DNA of 64,000 nucleotides. Origin: Nautilus pompilius (lineage: Eukaryota > Mollusca > Cephalopoda > Nautilida > Nautilidae). The stretch lies in assembly GCA_018389105.1 (NCBI GenBank), contig JACATO010000089.1, positions 1 to 64,000 of the forward strand, given 5' to 3'. The notes under the pieces were generated by a model. That model made no database searches and was not told the origin of the DNA. It saw nothing but the letters and a program-made list of their open reading frames with translations. Shown here piece after piece: positions 55,540-64,000 of this stretch. Position 1 is the first letter of the stretch. Each line of letters opens with the position of its first letter. The position numbers and the translations under genes were made by a program.

Positions 55540-58500
55540 TTAAAACCTGACGAAATCTTTAACCTATTCCAGGATTATTCCCGTTTTTCACGAAGCTTCC
55601 AAACCTAAACGATCAGAGTTGAGTTCACTTACCACAGCTTTCAATAAACGACATCTATTATGGGAAACACAGAACACATTTTGGTCCTCCGGGTGAATTA
55701 TATAAATAATATGTTGTCTGTGGCTGACGGAAGCAGGTATTTAGGGATGACATGCGTAAGAAGAGACAACAACTGCCCAGCCGACTTGCCAATTTTACTG
55801 AAATGTTGGATGGATGCTCTTCAGCGAGTCACTCGTAAGTTTTCGCTATTCTCCGTCACCGTCTTTCATTAAGGGACGTGGGTTTATTTAGACTTGTCAC
55901 CATGCGCCTGTGTCCCTGTTGCAAAGACTGAACCAATCGAATGCAGACCTATGTGCATCTTCTACGTTCCAAATCATCTTTGATTAATTACTAAGTAAAA
56001 ACGACTCGTTAGATTTCTAATTTTTCTATAAAGTTTTGAAACACAACTCACTGTTTGAAATTAGAGTCATCCCGGACTCTGTAGCTTTCCCCGATCATGG
56101 AGAACTTGTTATTCACTCGAGAAACATCTTTCCCTCCTTTCGTCTTATAGTCGTCCTTTATTCCATTGCAGTCTCCACAGATGCCGGTCAGGTGTTTTCG
56201 GTATATTCTGGAACGAACACCTCCACCCGGTGGTGACCATCGAACCGGACCTTCAGACCCCAGCAAGTGGTAACAGTGACCCATCCGGAGGAGCTCATTA
56301 CTGTAATTTCGTTTTTGCCCACAGTCTGTCTGAAGGGCAGCTCTACACCTGCACCGTTTACCTGCAATTGAAAAAAATATAAAACATCGAAATTTGACTT
56401 CTTATTTGCCAAGGAAATATTTTGTTCTTATATTCGTTATCTGTATACCAAAAAACAATTTTATATTACAGATAATATATCTGACTGACCAAAGCAGTTA
56501 CTCCGATCACAGTTTCTTAATGTTAATCCTGGCTCCAGAACAGTCAGGTGTTTTCTGAAACTTGTCTGTCTAATTACTTATACAAAAACCTGCACACACA
56601 CACACGTCAATGAGATTTCTTTCCTGGATGTTAGAAAAATATCTGGCCCCACCTTCTATTATTGGAGCCTCTCAGACGAAATACCTTAATGGAATCCATC
56701 CAGGCCGACAGAGGACACCTCTGTTCCTGGTTCTTTCTGTTTTCTCAGGGAGACCAGATATCATTCAAGAAAATCATGAAGACGAAACCCAAACATTTGC
56801 GTGTTTACTTTATTCTTCTCTCCTTTCCAAACTTTCTGTATTTACTAAATCATCGTCCAGTTTCAGGTGAGTGTAGACCGCTTCCTCTCTCCGGAGCTTT
56901 CAAGATAATCTCCTCTCCGACAGCTAAACACCTGCAGTCGCCTATCTGTAGTTTCAGACATTCGCCAAGATTCGTTCGGACAGATATCAGAAAATATTTG
57001 TTTTTCTCTCCTCTTTACAAACAGAATGATGACGAGTGGACTAAAAGACCGACTATTGTAGGTGATGGAGACAGATGCATAAAACTTGCGGCCGTTCGTT
57101 TTCCACAGAAATTTTGCCCTCGTTATAACTAAATTTTAATGTGTGTATTTTAATGTTTTTTATGTTTTAAATTTGTTTAGAGCAGATTATTAGGTATCAT
57201 GATAATCCGCATAAAGTGTCCTTCTGAAAGAAGATCGAGCTAGATCTGCACCATCATGGCAGTAGATTACCCGAAGTCCTCTTCACTGACGCATGCGCCA
57301 TGGACCAAGACATGAAGTAGGTGAAGAGAGCGGAACTTAAATGCAGAAGTACATGAATAATAGAAGGAAACAACAAGAAATGATGATCAGAATCATTCAT
57401 TTTTCCTGCTTATATTTCGTCTCTTTGTAGATTTTCTATGTAGCTAATAATATGGATATTTAATCTTTTATGATTCAAATGAGAATAAAATGCTTACTGT
57501 GAGCTGAGCAGCTATATTTTGAGAAAATTCATTGTTACAAATGTCGTCTGCTGTAATTATTAAAAGAAAAAATTCTCCGCCATATTTAAAAAATAAATTA
57601 TTATCTTGCCAACAAAGTGACCTACTAATTTTTTAACTACACGTCGATATTTTTCGCGTAGTAGGTTGTATAACATACAACACGGAGAGTATGAGTCCAG
57701 TACAGTATTATACATCAGTCTCCGCAGAAGGATAATTTAATAACTCGTAAATTGGTGAATAAATGAGCAGAGACTTTCAGTCGTCGCCTGAGACTGCGCT
57801 TTCTGTTTTACCAAATCGAGTCTAATAAAGATCTGGAGTATTAAAGCGCAGCGTTAAGGAAGATTGACAGTAAATTAGGTTGACAATCCAATAACAAAAT
57901 TAGTTCTACACCTTTCCGATAATCCAAAGAGAGGAAACTTAAAATTATGTAATTTTGACTTATATAAAAGCACAAAATACCTGGACTCTTCTTTGTGGAT
58001 TGATTCGAACCGTCAGGCCCTTAAAGTTGACGTCGACCAAACGGGTGTAGGATACCCTGGTGTTTCGACCCCGGTGCTCGTTCTTCACCTCCACACTGAA
58101 GTACTGGCTGTATTCAACAGACTGGCTCAAAATATATTTGCAGGTTCCCATAAAGTGGATCATTTGGCCGTCGAAGGTCTTATAATGCGGATCTCCGGAG
58201 ACTTGGCACCTACAAGGCTTCTCTTGCGGGGATGGTTTCGGAACTTCTAAAACGAATGGTTAATTTACAGTAAGGAAGAGTTGCGTCCCTTAGGTAACTG
58301 GCGCATGTGCAATATTCTAGATCACACCCATGAACATTCCTTAAAATGTTTGAAAAAATATGCCACATCTAAGTCTTTTTTAAAAAAAATTTTCCTTCAT
58401 TTCTATTTTTAAAGTAAAACTTTTCGTCAAATTATTTAGATATACAGTAAATGAAGTTATGCTAAAGATATTCAGAAATAACCTAATTAACTTTCACTCT

Positions 58501-60754
58501 ACCTTTGCTTAAAGATCTAATTCCAGGAAGCGATGGCAGCTTCACTGATGCCGGCCAATATTTCCTGAGATTAAGCGTTAAAGGTTGATAGATACTTCTT
58601 TTTTTATGCGGAAAAGGAATTGTTATCTTCGTACCCGTGATGCAAGACAGGTCAGCATAGTAAACACACCTGACATTTAGAATTATACAGAATAAAAGTG
58701 AAAAATACAGTTCGTAATATGATATTTTCTCAGGTCTGGTAATTTGTCGGTGATTTAATCCACGAAGTTTCGAACAAATAATGGAAGACATGGAATAGTG
58801 GATCAGAATATTACATTTTTTATTTATGCATATATGTATATATATATATTACCTGTTAATACACACGTTCGTCCGTTAAAAGTGTAGCCACTGTTACAGC
58901 GACAGCTCCATTTTAGTCCCCAAAAACCTTTTCTCTGGCATAAATATGTCGATGTTTTACAAAACCTTTGGTTTATGTGACAGGCGACATTCCTCACTGG
59001 ATAGATAAAAACAAATTGTTTGCGTACAAAAAACGCCACAAGCACACACTCTGCTGGCCAATACCATTACCGCATCAGTTTCCTGAAGAACTAGCGATAC
59101 TTTTAAAAAATAAATAAATAATAATGGGTAATTAATTAAACTTTTTCTAATTTTGGAAATAGAGAAAGATCGTGTATCGTAAACCTTCCAACATCTCATC
59201 TCTCTTTCTCTTTATATCCCCGATTAACTTGGACAGAGATGCCTGCTTCTTTTAACATCAGTATTCGGAGGGAAAACAGCCGCTTGCGTAATTAAGGTTT
59301 GGCACCCGCTTATCACCAGGAATAGGCGAGGTACCGCAGCAGAGACTGAGCGGTGTAGCCTCGGTTTTTGTATCGATTCCAATTTGAACTCTCGTCACCG
59401 CACATCTTCGCATGGAGACAGAAAACTGAGAACGTCGACTTTTATGATTAAAAGAAATCATGACTTATAATTAGACAATTCCTTCTTCTGCTGCTTTTCA
59501 AGGTAGAAAAACGTGCATTTGTATTATTTTTCATTAAGTTCCTATCATTTAACGAACTGTGACAAATTTGAAAATACAAGACAAATTAACAAGGAATAGA
59601 TATTTTATCAGTTCATGTTTTGCTTCATTCAAGACATGAATTATTCTGCTTTTCTTTCCCAGGTTTTCCTAAAAGGGGCAGACCCTGTTTTATTGTTTCT
59701 TCCAAACTAACTCCCTCCAAATTTCTTATGTCTACGCAAGTAAGTTTTCGATAATGAGACTCGCACTGAACATTTCTGTTTGTCTCTTTTCCCAAATTTA
59801 AGATTAGGCTCCAAAAATAATAAGAATCTCTTGGTAACCAAGTAGAGTTTCATGAACATCTGTGAATAGTTGACGGACTGTCTCCTATGTTTGGTCGTCA
59901 TTGTACTACCGAGTTAAAACAGAAAGTAGAAAGGATGGAGATTAAAGGTGAGTCCACTTACAAAGCTGCATCAGTATATGCTTCTTTGGCGTAAACCATC
60001 CAGAAATTTTAGTTCCAGAATTAGGATGAGGACGATTGTGAGAATTATGGTGACCTCTCCATGAGTGGAAAAAACCTAAAATAAACAAATAAATACCATT
60101 TCTTATTACGGAAATTACAAACAAAATGTTACTTTGTGTGTATTATAGCCGGCTTTCGTTTCGCTATGATCAGCTGTCGCCGCCCTTGTCTGATGAGCCA
60201 CTTTTCCGGAAAATACGCTTTCCCTTCGTAATCGACCATCGTGATTTCTAACTAAACCGTTTATTTATAGTTATACTAATTTATTTGTTTGTTTTCTCGT
60301 TTTATCAGTGGATAGTTTACAGAAACAGTGACATTTTTGTTTTTAAAATTTAAAAAAACAGCTGCAAGCATTAGGCCGATTGTGGACGAGTCGTCTTGCA
60401 AGCTGAGAGGGATCCCAGGGGTCTCCTCGCCTTTCTAGGGCAGATTTGGCAGGGAGAGACTCTTCATCCCTTTAGCCGATTTCCTGTGCAGCCGTCGGAT
60501 CGAAGCCCGGATAACGTGGAAGGTCGGGTGGGGCGGATAGTTAAGGACCGGGCGTCGTAAAGCAGCAACAACATTGAACCTCTTTGAGGTTTGGATACAA
60601 CCTCCATGAATGGACTGAATCTGGCCTCAGCAAGGAATGGAACCAGGCTGTGAACTCGTGAAAAGATTTAAAGAAAAAGAGAGACAAAATTGGACGTTTT
60701 ACCTGATGTCGTGGCCACCCCAATGGAGAGAAGCAGAAGGATGACGGCCTTCAT
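37092..60754 (-). CDS. Right gene: secreted FCGBP-like multi-VWD protein with EGF and C-terminal vWA
   Basis: This is a multi-exon gene of 24 inferred exons read on the minus strand. The order is signal peptide, linker, EGF-like, four VWD-C8-TIL-E modules, and vWA. Splice phases agree at every inferred junction: 1 after the first three exons, then the repeating 0/2/1/0/1 pattern. If the small indels noted per module are ignored, the product would be about 1900 residues. Known proteins with repeated VWD-C8-TIL units (FCGBP, zonadhesin, gel-forming mucins) are secreted, disulfide-rich mucus or extracellular-matrix components, so that role is inferred here. The assembled sequence carries frameshifts in modules 1-3, so as written it is not one open reading frame. 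The single-copy exons and the diverged module 4 are intact. The domain reading is strong; the exact exon set is inferred without transcripts. Confidence 0.85.
38528..43991 (-). CDS. Right gene module 4: diverged, fully intact VWD-C8-TIL-E
   Basis: Exons are A 43750-43991 (242 nt), B 42990-43300 (311), C 41386-41651 (266), D 39073-39284 (212) and E 38528-38717 (190). All have consensus splice sites and the same phase pattern as the other modules. The protein differs clearly from the amplified modules ([54 protein letters not shown]) but keeps all domain hallmarks, including GDPH and CGDC. Introns are unlike the other copies. This is probably the older module, not touched by the recent amplification. 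No indel breaks any exon. It joins in phase 1 to the vWA exon. Confidence 0.88.
40300..41120. other. GC-richer segment inside an intron of right module 4
   Basis: Within the 2.1-kb C-D intron (39285-41385), a stretch of about 800 bp is clearly richer in G and C than its surroundings and contains a short inverted repeat (cgagcc ... ggctcg near 40520-40545). It resembles a transposon remnant in composition, but no motif identifies it. Confidence 0.35.
45106..48487 (-). CDS. Right gene module 3: VWD-C8-TIL-E
   Basis: Exons are A 48248-48487 (240 nt, two bases missing near 48396), B 47262-47572 (311, intact), C 46396-46657 (262), D 45787-45992 (206, intact) and E 45106-45292 (187, intact). In C one base is missing exactly at the acceptor: the sequence reads GCAG/TGTGAG where intact copies read GCAG/GTGTGAG. 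The phase therefore breaks at the C8 start. GDPHY and CGDC motifs are present. The adjoining AAT microsatellite is the longest uninterrupted one in the window. Confidence 0.78.
46664..46746. repeat. Pure AAT microsatellite next to C8 exon, right module 3
   Basis: About 28 uninterrupted AAT units within a few bases of the C8 acceptor. Confidence 0.95.
49524..52882 (-). CDS. Right gene module 2: VWD-C8-TIL-E
   Basis: Exons are A 52641-52882 (242 nt), B 51653-51963 (311), C 50814-51075 (262, one short), D 50206-50410 (205, one short) and E 49524-49710 (187). Exon A reads [16 protein letters not shown] and B reads [11 protein letters not shown], both VWD hallmarks. C contains the C8 cysteines through AYATAP and WCQAVEG. 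The missing base in C is in a T-run near 51027; that in D is near 50326. Both shift the frame. It belongs to the short-intron subtype and is nearly identical to module 3. Confidence 0.78.
51079..51138. repeat. AAT microsatellite next to C8 exon, right module 2
   Basis: About 20 uninterrupted AAT units beside the acceptor at 51075. Shorter versions of roughly 5-8 units are at 8036-8058, 12538-12557 and 20797-20814. Confidence 0.94.
53916..58246 (-). CDS. Right gene module 1: VWD-C8-TIL-E (frameshifted)
   Basis: Exons are A 57981-58246, B 56052-56361, C (C8) 55206-55468, D (TIL) 54598-54802 and E 53916-54102. Exon A is longer than in other modules: its acceptor TTCGTTTTAG lies further upstream, adding EVPKPSPQ before the conserved EKPCRC. 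It carries the [11 protein letters not shown] motif. Exon B is 310 nt instead of 311. A rearranged stretch near 56205-56215 gives a net -1 shift and an early stop before the CGDC motif. Exon D is one base short near 54797, just after its acceptor. This module has the long A-B intron (1.6 kb) and is the most diverged of the amplified set, as expected for an array edge. Whether the shifts are real or assembly errors cannot be told from the sequence. Confidence 0.75.
55472..55539. repeat. AAT microsatellite next to C8 exon, right module 1
   Basis: About 68 bp of AAT with a single interruption, beside the acceptor at 55468. Confidence 0.93.
58853..58996 (-). CDS. Exon 3 of right gene: EGF-like domain
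   Basis: The acceptor TTTTTATCTATCCAG precedes 58996 and the donor GTAATA follows 58853. The exon is 144 nt (48 residues), phase 1 to 1. Six cysteines follow the EGF pattern, with a final CRC-NSGY-x6-C block (Cys-x-Cys-x2-Gly-Tyr). A symmetric 1-1 exon is typical of shuffled EGF modules. It lacks the Asp/Asn-x-Asp calcium-binding start. It is absent from the left gene. Confidence 0.72.
59962..60075 (-). CDS. Exon 2 of right gene: basic His/Asn/Pro linker
   Basis: The acceptor TATTTTAG precedes 60075 and the donor GTAAGT follows 59962. The exon is 114 nt, phase 1 to 1, encoding 38 residues. The peptide is rich in His, Asn, Pro and Lys (for example [18 protein letters not shown]) and contains no cysteine until the splice. 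No domain is recognised. It may be a spacer or a metal- or glycan-interacting segment, which is speculative. No counterpart was found in the left gene, whose similarity to this intron ends just upstream, near 29941 (about 60151 here). Confidence 0.6.
60703..60754 (-). CDS. Exon 1 of right gene: signal peptide
   Basis: The exon starts at ATG 60754 and encodes 17 codons plus one base: [17 protein letters not shown]. This is a short basic n-region followed by a Leu/Ile/Val core and small residues, a standard secretory signal. A donor (GTAAAACG) follows at 60702, leaving phase 1. The start is supported by a TATA-like box about 40 bp upstream and by an identical exon in the left gene. Confidence 0.88.
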
Positions 60755-60793
60755 GATTTCTGCTGCGTCAAGGAGACAAACTGGTTCGTCCTC

Positions 60794-60822
60794 CTTATAT
60801 TAAGTCCGGGTGTCCCCCGGAC
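60794..60822 (-). promoter_or_regulatory. Core promoter of right gene: TATA box plus inverted repeat
   Basis: A TATAAGG-like box (60794-60801) sits about 40 bp upstream of the ATG, implying a very short 5' UTR. Just upstream lies gtccgggtgtcccccggac (60804-60822), a perfect 7-bp inverted repeat with a 5-bp spacer. Both elements are retained at the same spacing in the left gene although the surrounding upstream DNA has diverged. Confidence 0.6.
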
Positions 60823-62650
60823 TTTTGAAAGGCAAATAATACTGAATTTTTGTTTGTATTAATTTACTATTCAAACAATCCCACCCTTTTTAACAATAAA
60901 TGATGATCTGATGTATAATGATTTAAACAATCGTTTAATTAATCGACGAATCCAACATACTTCAACCTTTTAGAAAGAGACAAAGCTGTATACCATTCAA
61001 TAATCGGTAAACAAATGGCAGAATTAGTAAATGATATTTTAGCAACACCTGCAATTGAATATTCTGGGAGATTTGTAATCAACAGGATTGGATTGTTGTT
61101 GATGCTGAAACCTAAATTAAATATTGAAGTAAAATGTACCAAACCTTAAAAACGAACTGGATACGTGGGCAGATAAATCCACAAGCTGACGATTACACTT
61201 TATCTTTAACCCTCTGTGTGCGACCTGCGATACATTTTCATTCTAATAACCACGAAATTTATATTACTCAGCACGGGTTGAGCCATAAGGGCTATGACGT
61301 ACACAGTCCCTTTCCTCATTATTTTTATCCCGTTGTAACATCAAATGGATCCAACTCCACGTGATATGCAATACGAGTTTTTGGCTTAAATATACAGCCA
61401 GTTCTACAGAATTACTAACTGGTCAGATCTTGTAAACTGGGATAGGTGCTGGTCTAACAAGTGAGGGGAGAACTGACGTGGAATGCGAAGGGTTAACCGT
61501 CCAGTCCTGTAGCCATCACTTTATGTTCTATACCATGACAATAATTTTTATTAGTAAGGGCTGATAGGGTCGCAAGGGTTCTAGATACCCAACAAACCGT
61601 CTACTAGGGTGCCAAAATAATTTTTCTACAATATCTCACTGAAGCCCCTCCGCTCAAGACCCGGTATAATCAGGGGTCGCATAAATTACTAACTGATAAT
61701 GAGCCATGTTATGAACGGAGGACAGTATCTACAGAACTAGTTCGCTGGCGGTCGGGAGGAAATTAGAAGACACTAACGGGCGAACCAAGGCAGTGCAGCA
61801 CTAATTAGCCACGATACCAGACCGCATCTGAATGTGGAGACTGTTCAGAACTGGTGCCGGACACCGGGAGAGAGTTCAGCCGGGATCTCTCTGGCTGTAT
61901 CAAGCGCCTGGCTCTTAAACAGCCCAATTTTCAGTCCATGTTCCATTTCCCTGATTCCTTATGAGCGATAAATAAATTTCCCTTGCACTGAGGTGATTTT
62001 AGTTTCTCCATTTTAGTAAATGTAAAAGATTAAAAATTATTCACATAAAAATACGAGCCAATTATAACTTTAACAAGAAGCAGAAATGGATATTTAGAGG
62101 AATTTTTCAGACACAAATTTATTTAGTTCCTAACCAAAAATAAATCAAAAATTACAGAATGTGATTAAAAGAAACAGAGGCGATTAGGCCAACAAGGGGG
62201 GAGTAAGTGAGTACGTAACTTCTTTGAATCATTAATGGTGAAGAACAGAAGATGTTTTATTATCCGGCTGTGACTTAGGTTGCCAGAGGAACGAATAATC
62301 CATATTTTAAAGCTTTGATTTAACACAGGACATGGCCAAACGTCTTCCTGCCATTAAGGAGAAACCTAATTCAGATCCCTGTCACCTTTTCCGTCTTCTG
62401 AAACTGTTGAGCATTCTGGCTAATTAAACAACATCCAAATTTAAGTTTTACGTTGGGGATGGAGAGGAATGGTCAGCTCTCCTGTCTCGATCTTCTGCCT
62501 TCAGTCGATCACTTAGATGATGTGCATCTTTTCGCTTTAAGGAAACCTGCATCTACCGGCTTCTCTATGGATGGGACACTTCTATCCCCAGGTTCTATAA
62601 TCTCGATTATGTGTTCATGTTAATATTTATTACTGAAATGTTTAAGACGG

Positions 62651-63979
62651 AACGAATTTATTATTTCTGTTATTCGGTGCCTCATCCGCGGAGATCTGTG
62701 TAAACCGTGGAATTCAGAACTTTCTGCACAAACCGCACGTGAAAAGGCAGATCCTACCCTGTGCAACTAGAAAGGCGAACGGTCAAGGCATTGACAATGT
62801 TTCTCTAATTTAGTCTTTAAAATCTGCATCACTACTCCTTAATCTATCGCTCAACTGTTAAAAAGGGGGGCAAGGGAGAGACTAGACTTCTGTTCGTATA
62901 ACATCTCCTCCCCGGATTTTACCTACCTGCTGAAAATGCAAATAGTATTATTGATCTCAAATTTATCGATATGGAGCAGACAGGGGAATAAGCCACAGGA
63001 TGGGCTGTTTCTTATGGTAATTTTTCGCATTTGTTTTATTGATAAATAGAAGGGACCGCGTGCTCTCTCCTGTTGAGAGTATTGATGGCTTTAATGTGTA
63101 TTCTATAGCCCTTTTATCAGTATTGTTTCAACGGTTGGAGGAGCAAATACGGGTAACGGTTTAGGAGATGTCACTCATCCCTGCTGTCTCTACAGGTGGG
63201 GATAACCCCACCCCAAATTCACGGGTGGAGAGGGTAGGGTCGCCAGTTTAGAAGAGTTTCGTTTAAGGACAGAATCTTCATCACTGACAGGCCGCTTGCC
63301 GTTAATCTGTGCATCGTCAGTGCTCAGGGCCCACACACAACGGCTCGACCATCCCGTGTATAAAGGTATCATCTCTCAGGGTAGAGAATTTCGCCCTTTT
63401 ACACAATTTGCCACTCATCCTTCGTAACCGATTCCTATTGAAAAACATAAGGATCCCGGCCAGATCCTCTACAGATCTCAAGTTACAAATCACAGAATCT
63501 CTCTCTGGTAAACATTCCATATCCATCCTAAATGACCAGATTCCCTTCGTTCTTCCATTTCTCCTCCACTACAGACCTCGCAGGTAATCTGCATTCAGTT
63601 ATCTTCCGTTACTTATGTTTCTTGGAGCTTCTACAGGACATCGCAGTTCTCCCCCTTTGTTATTTCGGAGGTTGTCTATCTGTGGCCGGTAATGAGCCAG
63701 AGCAGATCGACCCCAGACACTGATCATTATAAAAGAGCTTTTGTGTTTTTAGGAAGTGTTTATGTTCTTTAAAATGTTCGCGTGTAAAGTGTTGGTCCGT
63801 CCACAGGTGATTAGCTGAGGTTAAATCTGCCGCCGTGTATGCTATGTGTTATCACATTGTTTTGTCCTGTCAGGGTTAAGGGAGAGAAAGGGCTGCGTAT
63901 GTAGATCCAGAGCCGACTGCGCTACATGACAGAGGGCACGATTATAGGGGAAGTAAGACATCTGTACGCGTGGAACACT
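62651..63979. other. Upstream DNA unique to the right unit
   Basis: About 1.3 kb between the end of similarity with the left upstream region and the 21-bp match to the window start. Nothing recognisable was found. Open stretches at 63309-63587 (plus) and 63317-63526 (minus) overlap each other and have no domain. Confidence 0.5.
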
Positions 63980-64000
63980 GAGAGCTAGGGAGATGAAGAC
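63980..64000. repeat. Segmental duplication landmark, copy 3 (start only)
   Basis: 21 bases identical to 1-21. The rest lies beyond the window. Confidence 0.7.

Larger units (their letters stand above)
60151..62650. repeat. Duplicated intron 1 and upstream region, right copy
   Basis: Partner of 29941-32230. It contains an extra segment of about 230 bp near 61780-62030 that has no counterpart in the left copy, possibly an inserted element. I could not assign a family. Confidence 0.78.

Noticed and set aside
59290-59410. Possible tRNA-like stretch near the EGF exon
   Set aside because: A sequence resembling an internal promoter box is present, but no cloverleaf could be drawn.

Overview
This is eukaryotic (metazoan) nuclear DNA. 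It is AT-rich, with long introns, consensus GT-AG splice sites, microsatellites and a decayed mariner transposon. No prokaryotic gene organisation is visible. The protein domains (signal peptide, VWD, C8, TIL, EGF-like, vWA) are typical of secreted animal mucus or matrix proteins. An aquatic invertebrate is plausible, but the sequence alone does not fix the species.

The window holds two head-to-tail paralogous genes on the minus strand, both FCGBP/zonadhesin/mucin-like. The coding unit is a five-exon module called A-B-C-D-E here. A is the N-terminal half of a VWD domain with a GDPH motif. B is the C-terminal half of VWD with a CGDC motif. C is C8, D is the cysteine-rich TIL exon, and E is a second cysteine-rich TIL-like/E exon. 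An intact module is 1209 nt (403 codons) with phases 1/0/2/1/0/1, so it can be duplicated or deleted as a block without losing frame.

Right gene (60754 down to 37092): signal peptide, basic His/Asn linker exon, EGF-like exon, four modules (the fourth strongly diverged) and a C-terminal vWA domain with an intact MIDAS. The stop codon is at 37092-37094. Left gene (30533 down to about 2518): an almost identical signal-peptide exon, then six modules directly. It lacks the linker, EGF and vWA exons. Its third module has lost exons B and C, and its sixth lacks exon E. The two genes share a TATA promoter with a perfect inverted repeat just upstream.

All modules except the diverged one are nearly identical in introns as well as exons. 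This points to very recent amplification or gene conversion. Two intron subtypes alternate: about 5.4-5.7 kb units with a long A-B intron, and about 4.4-4.5 kb units with a short one. Small frameshifting indels are frequent inside the near-identical modules but absent from the single-copy exons. That pattern fits either consensus error in unpolishable repeats or real decay. On a larger scale, positions 1-138, about 32250-32380 and 63980-64000 are homologous, so the window spans two periods of a roughly 32-kb tandem duplication.

The intergenic stretch 32.2-37.0 kb holds a 40-bp minisatellite and otherwise nothing recognisable. 0.14-2.25 kb holds the mariner fossil and a GT microsatellite. 60.8-64 kb is the upstream region of the right gene.
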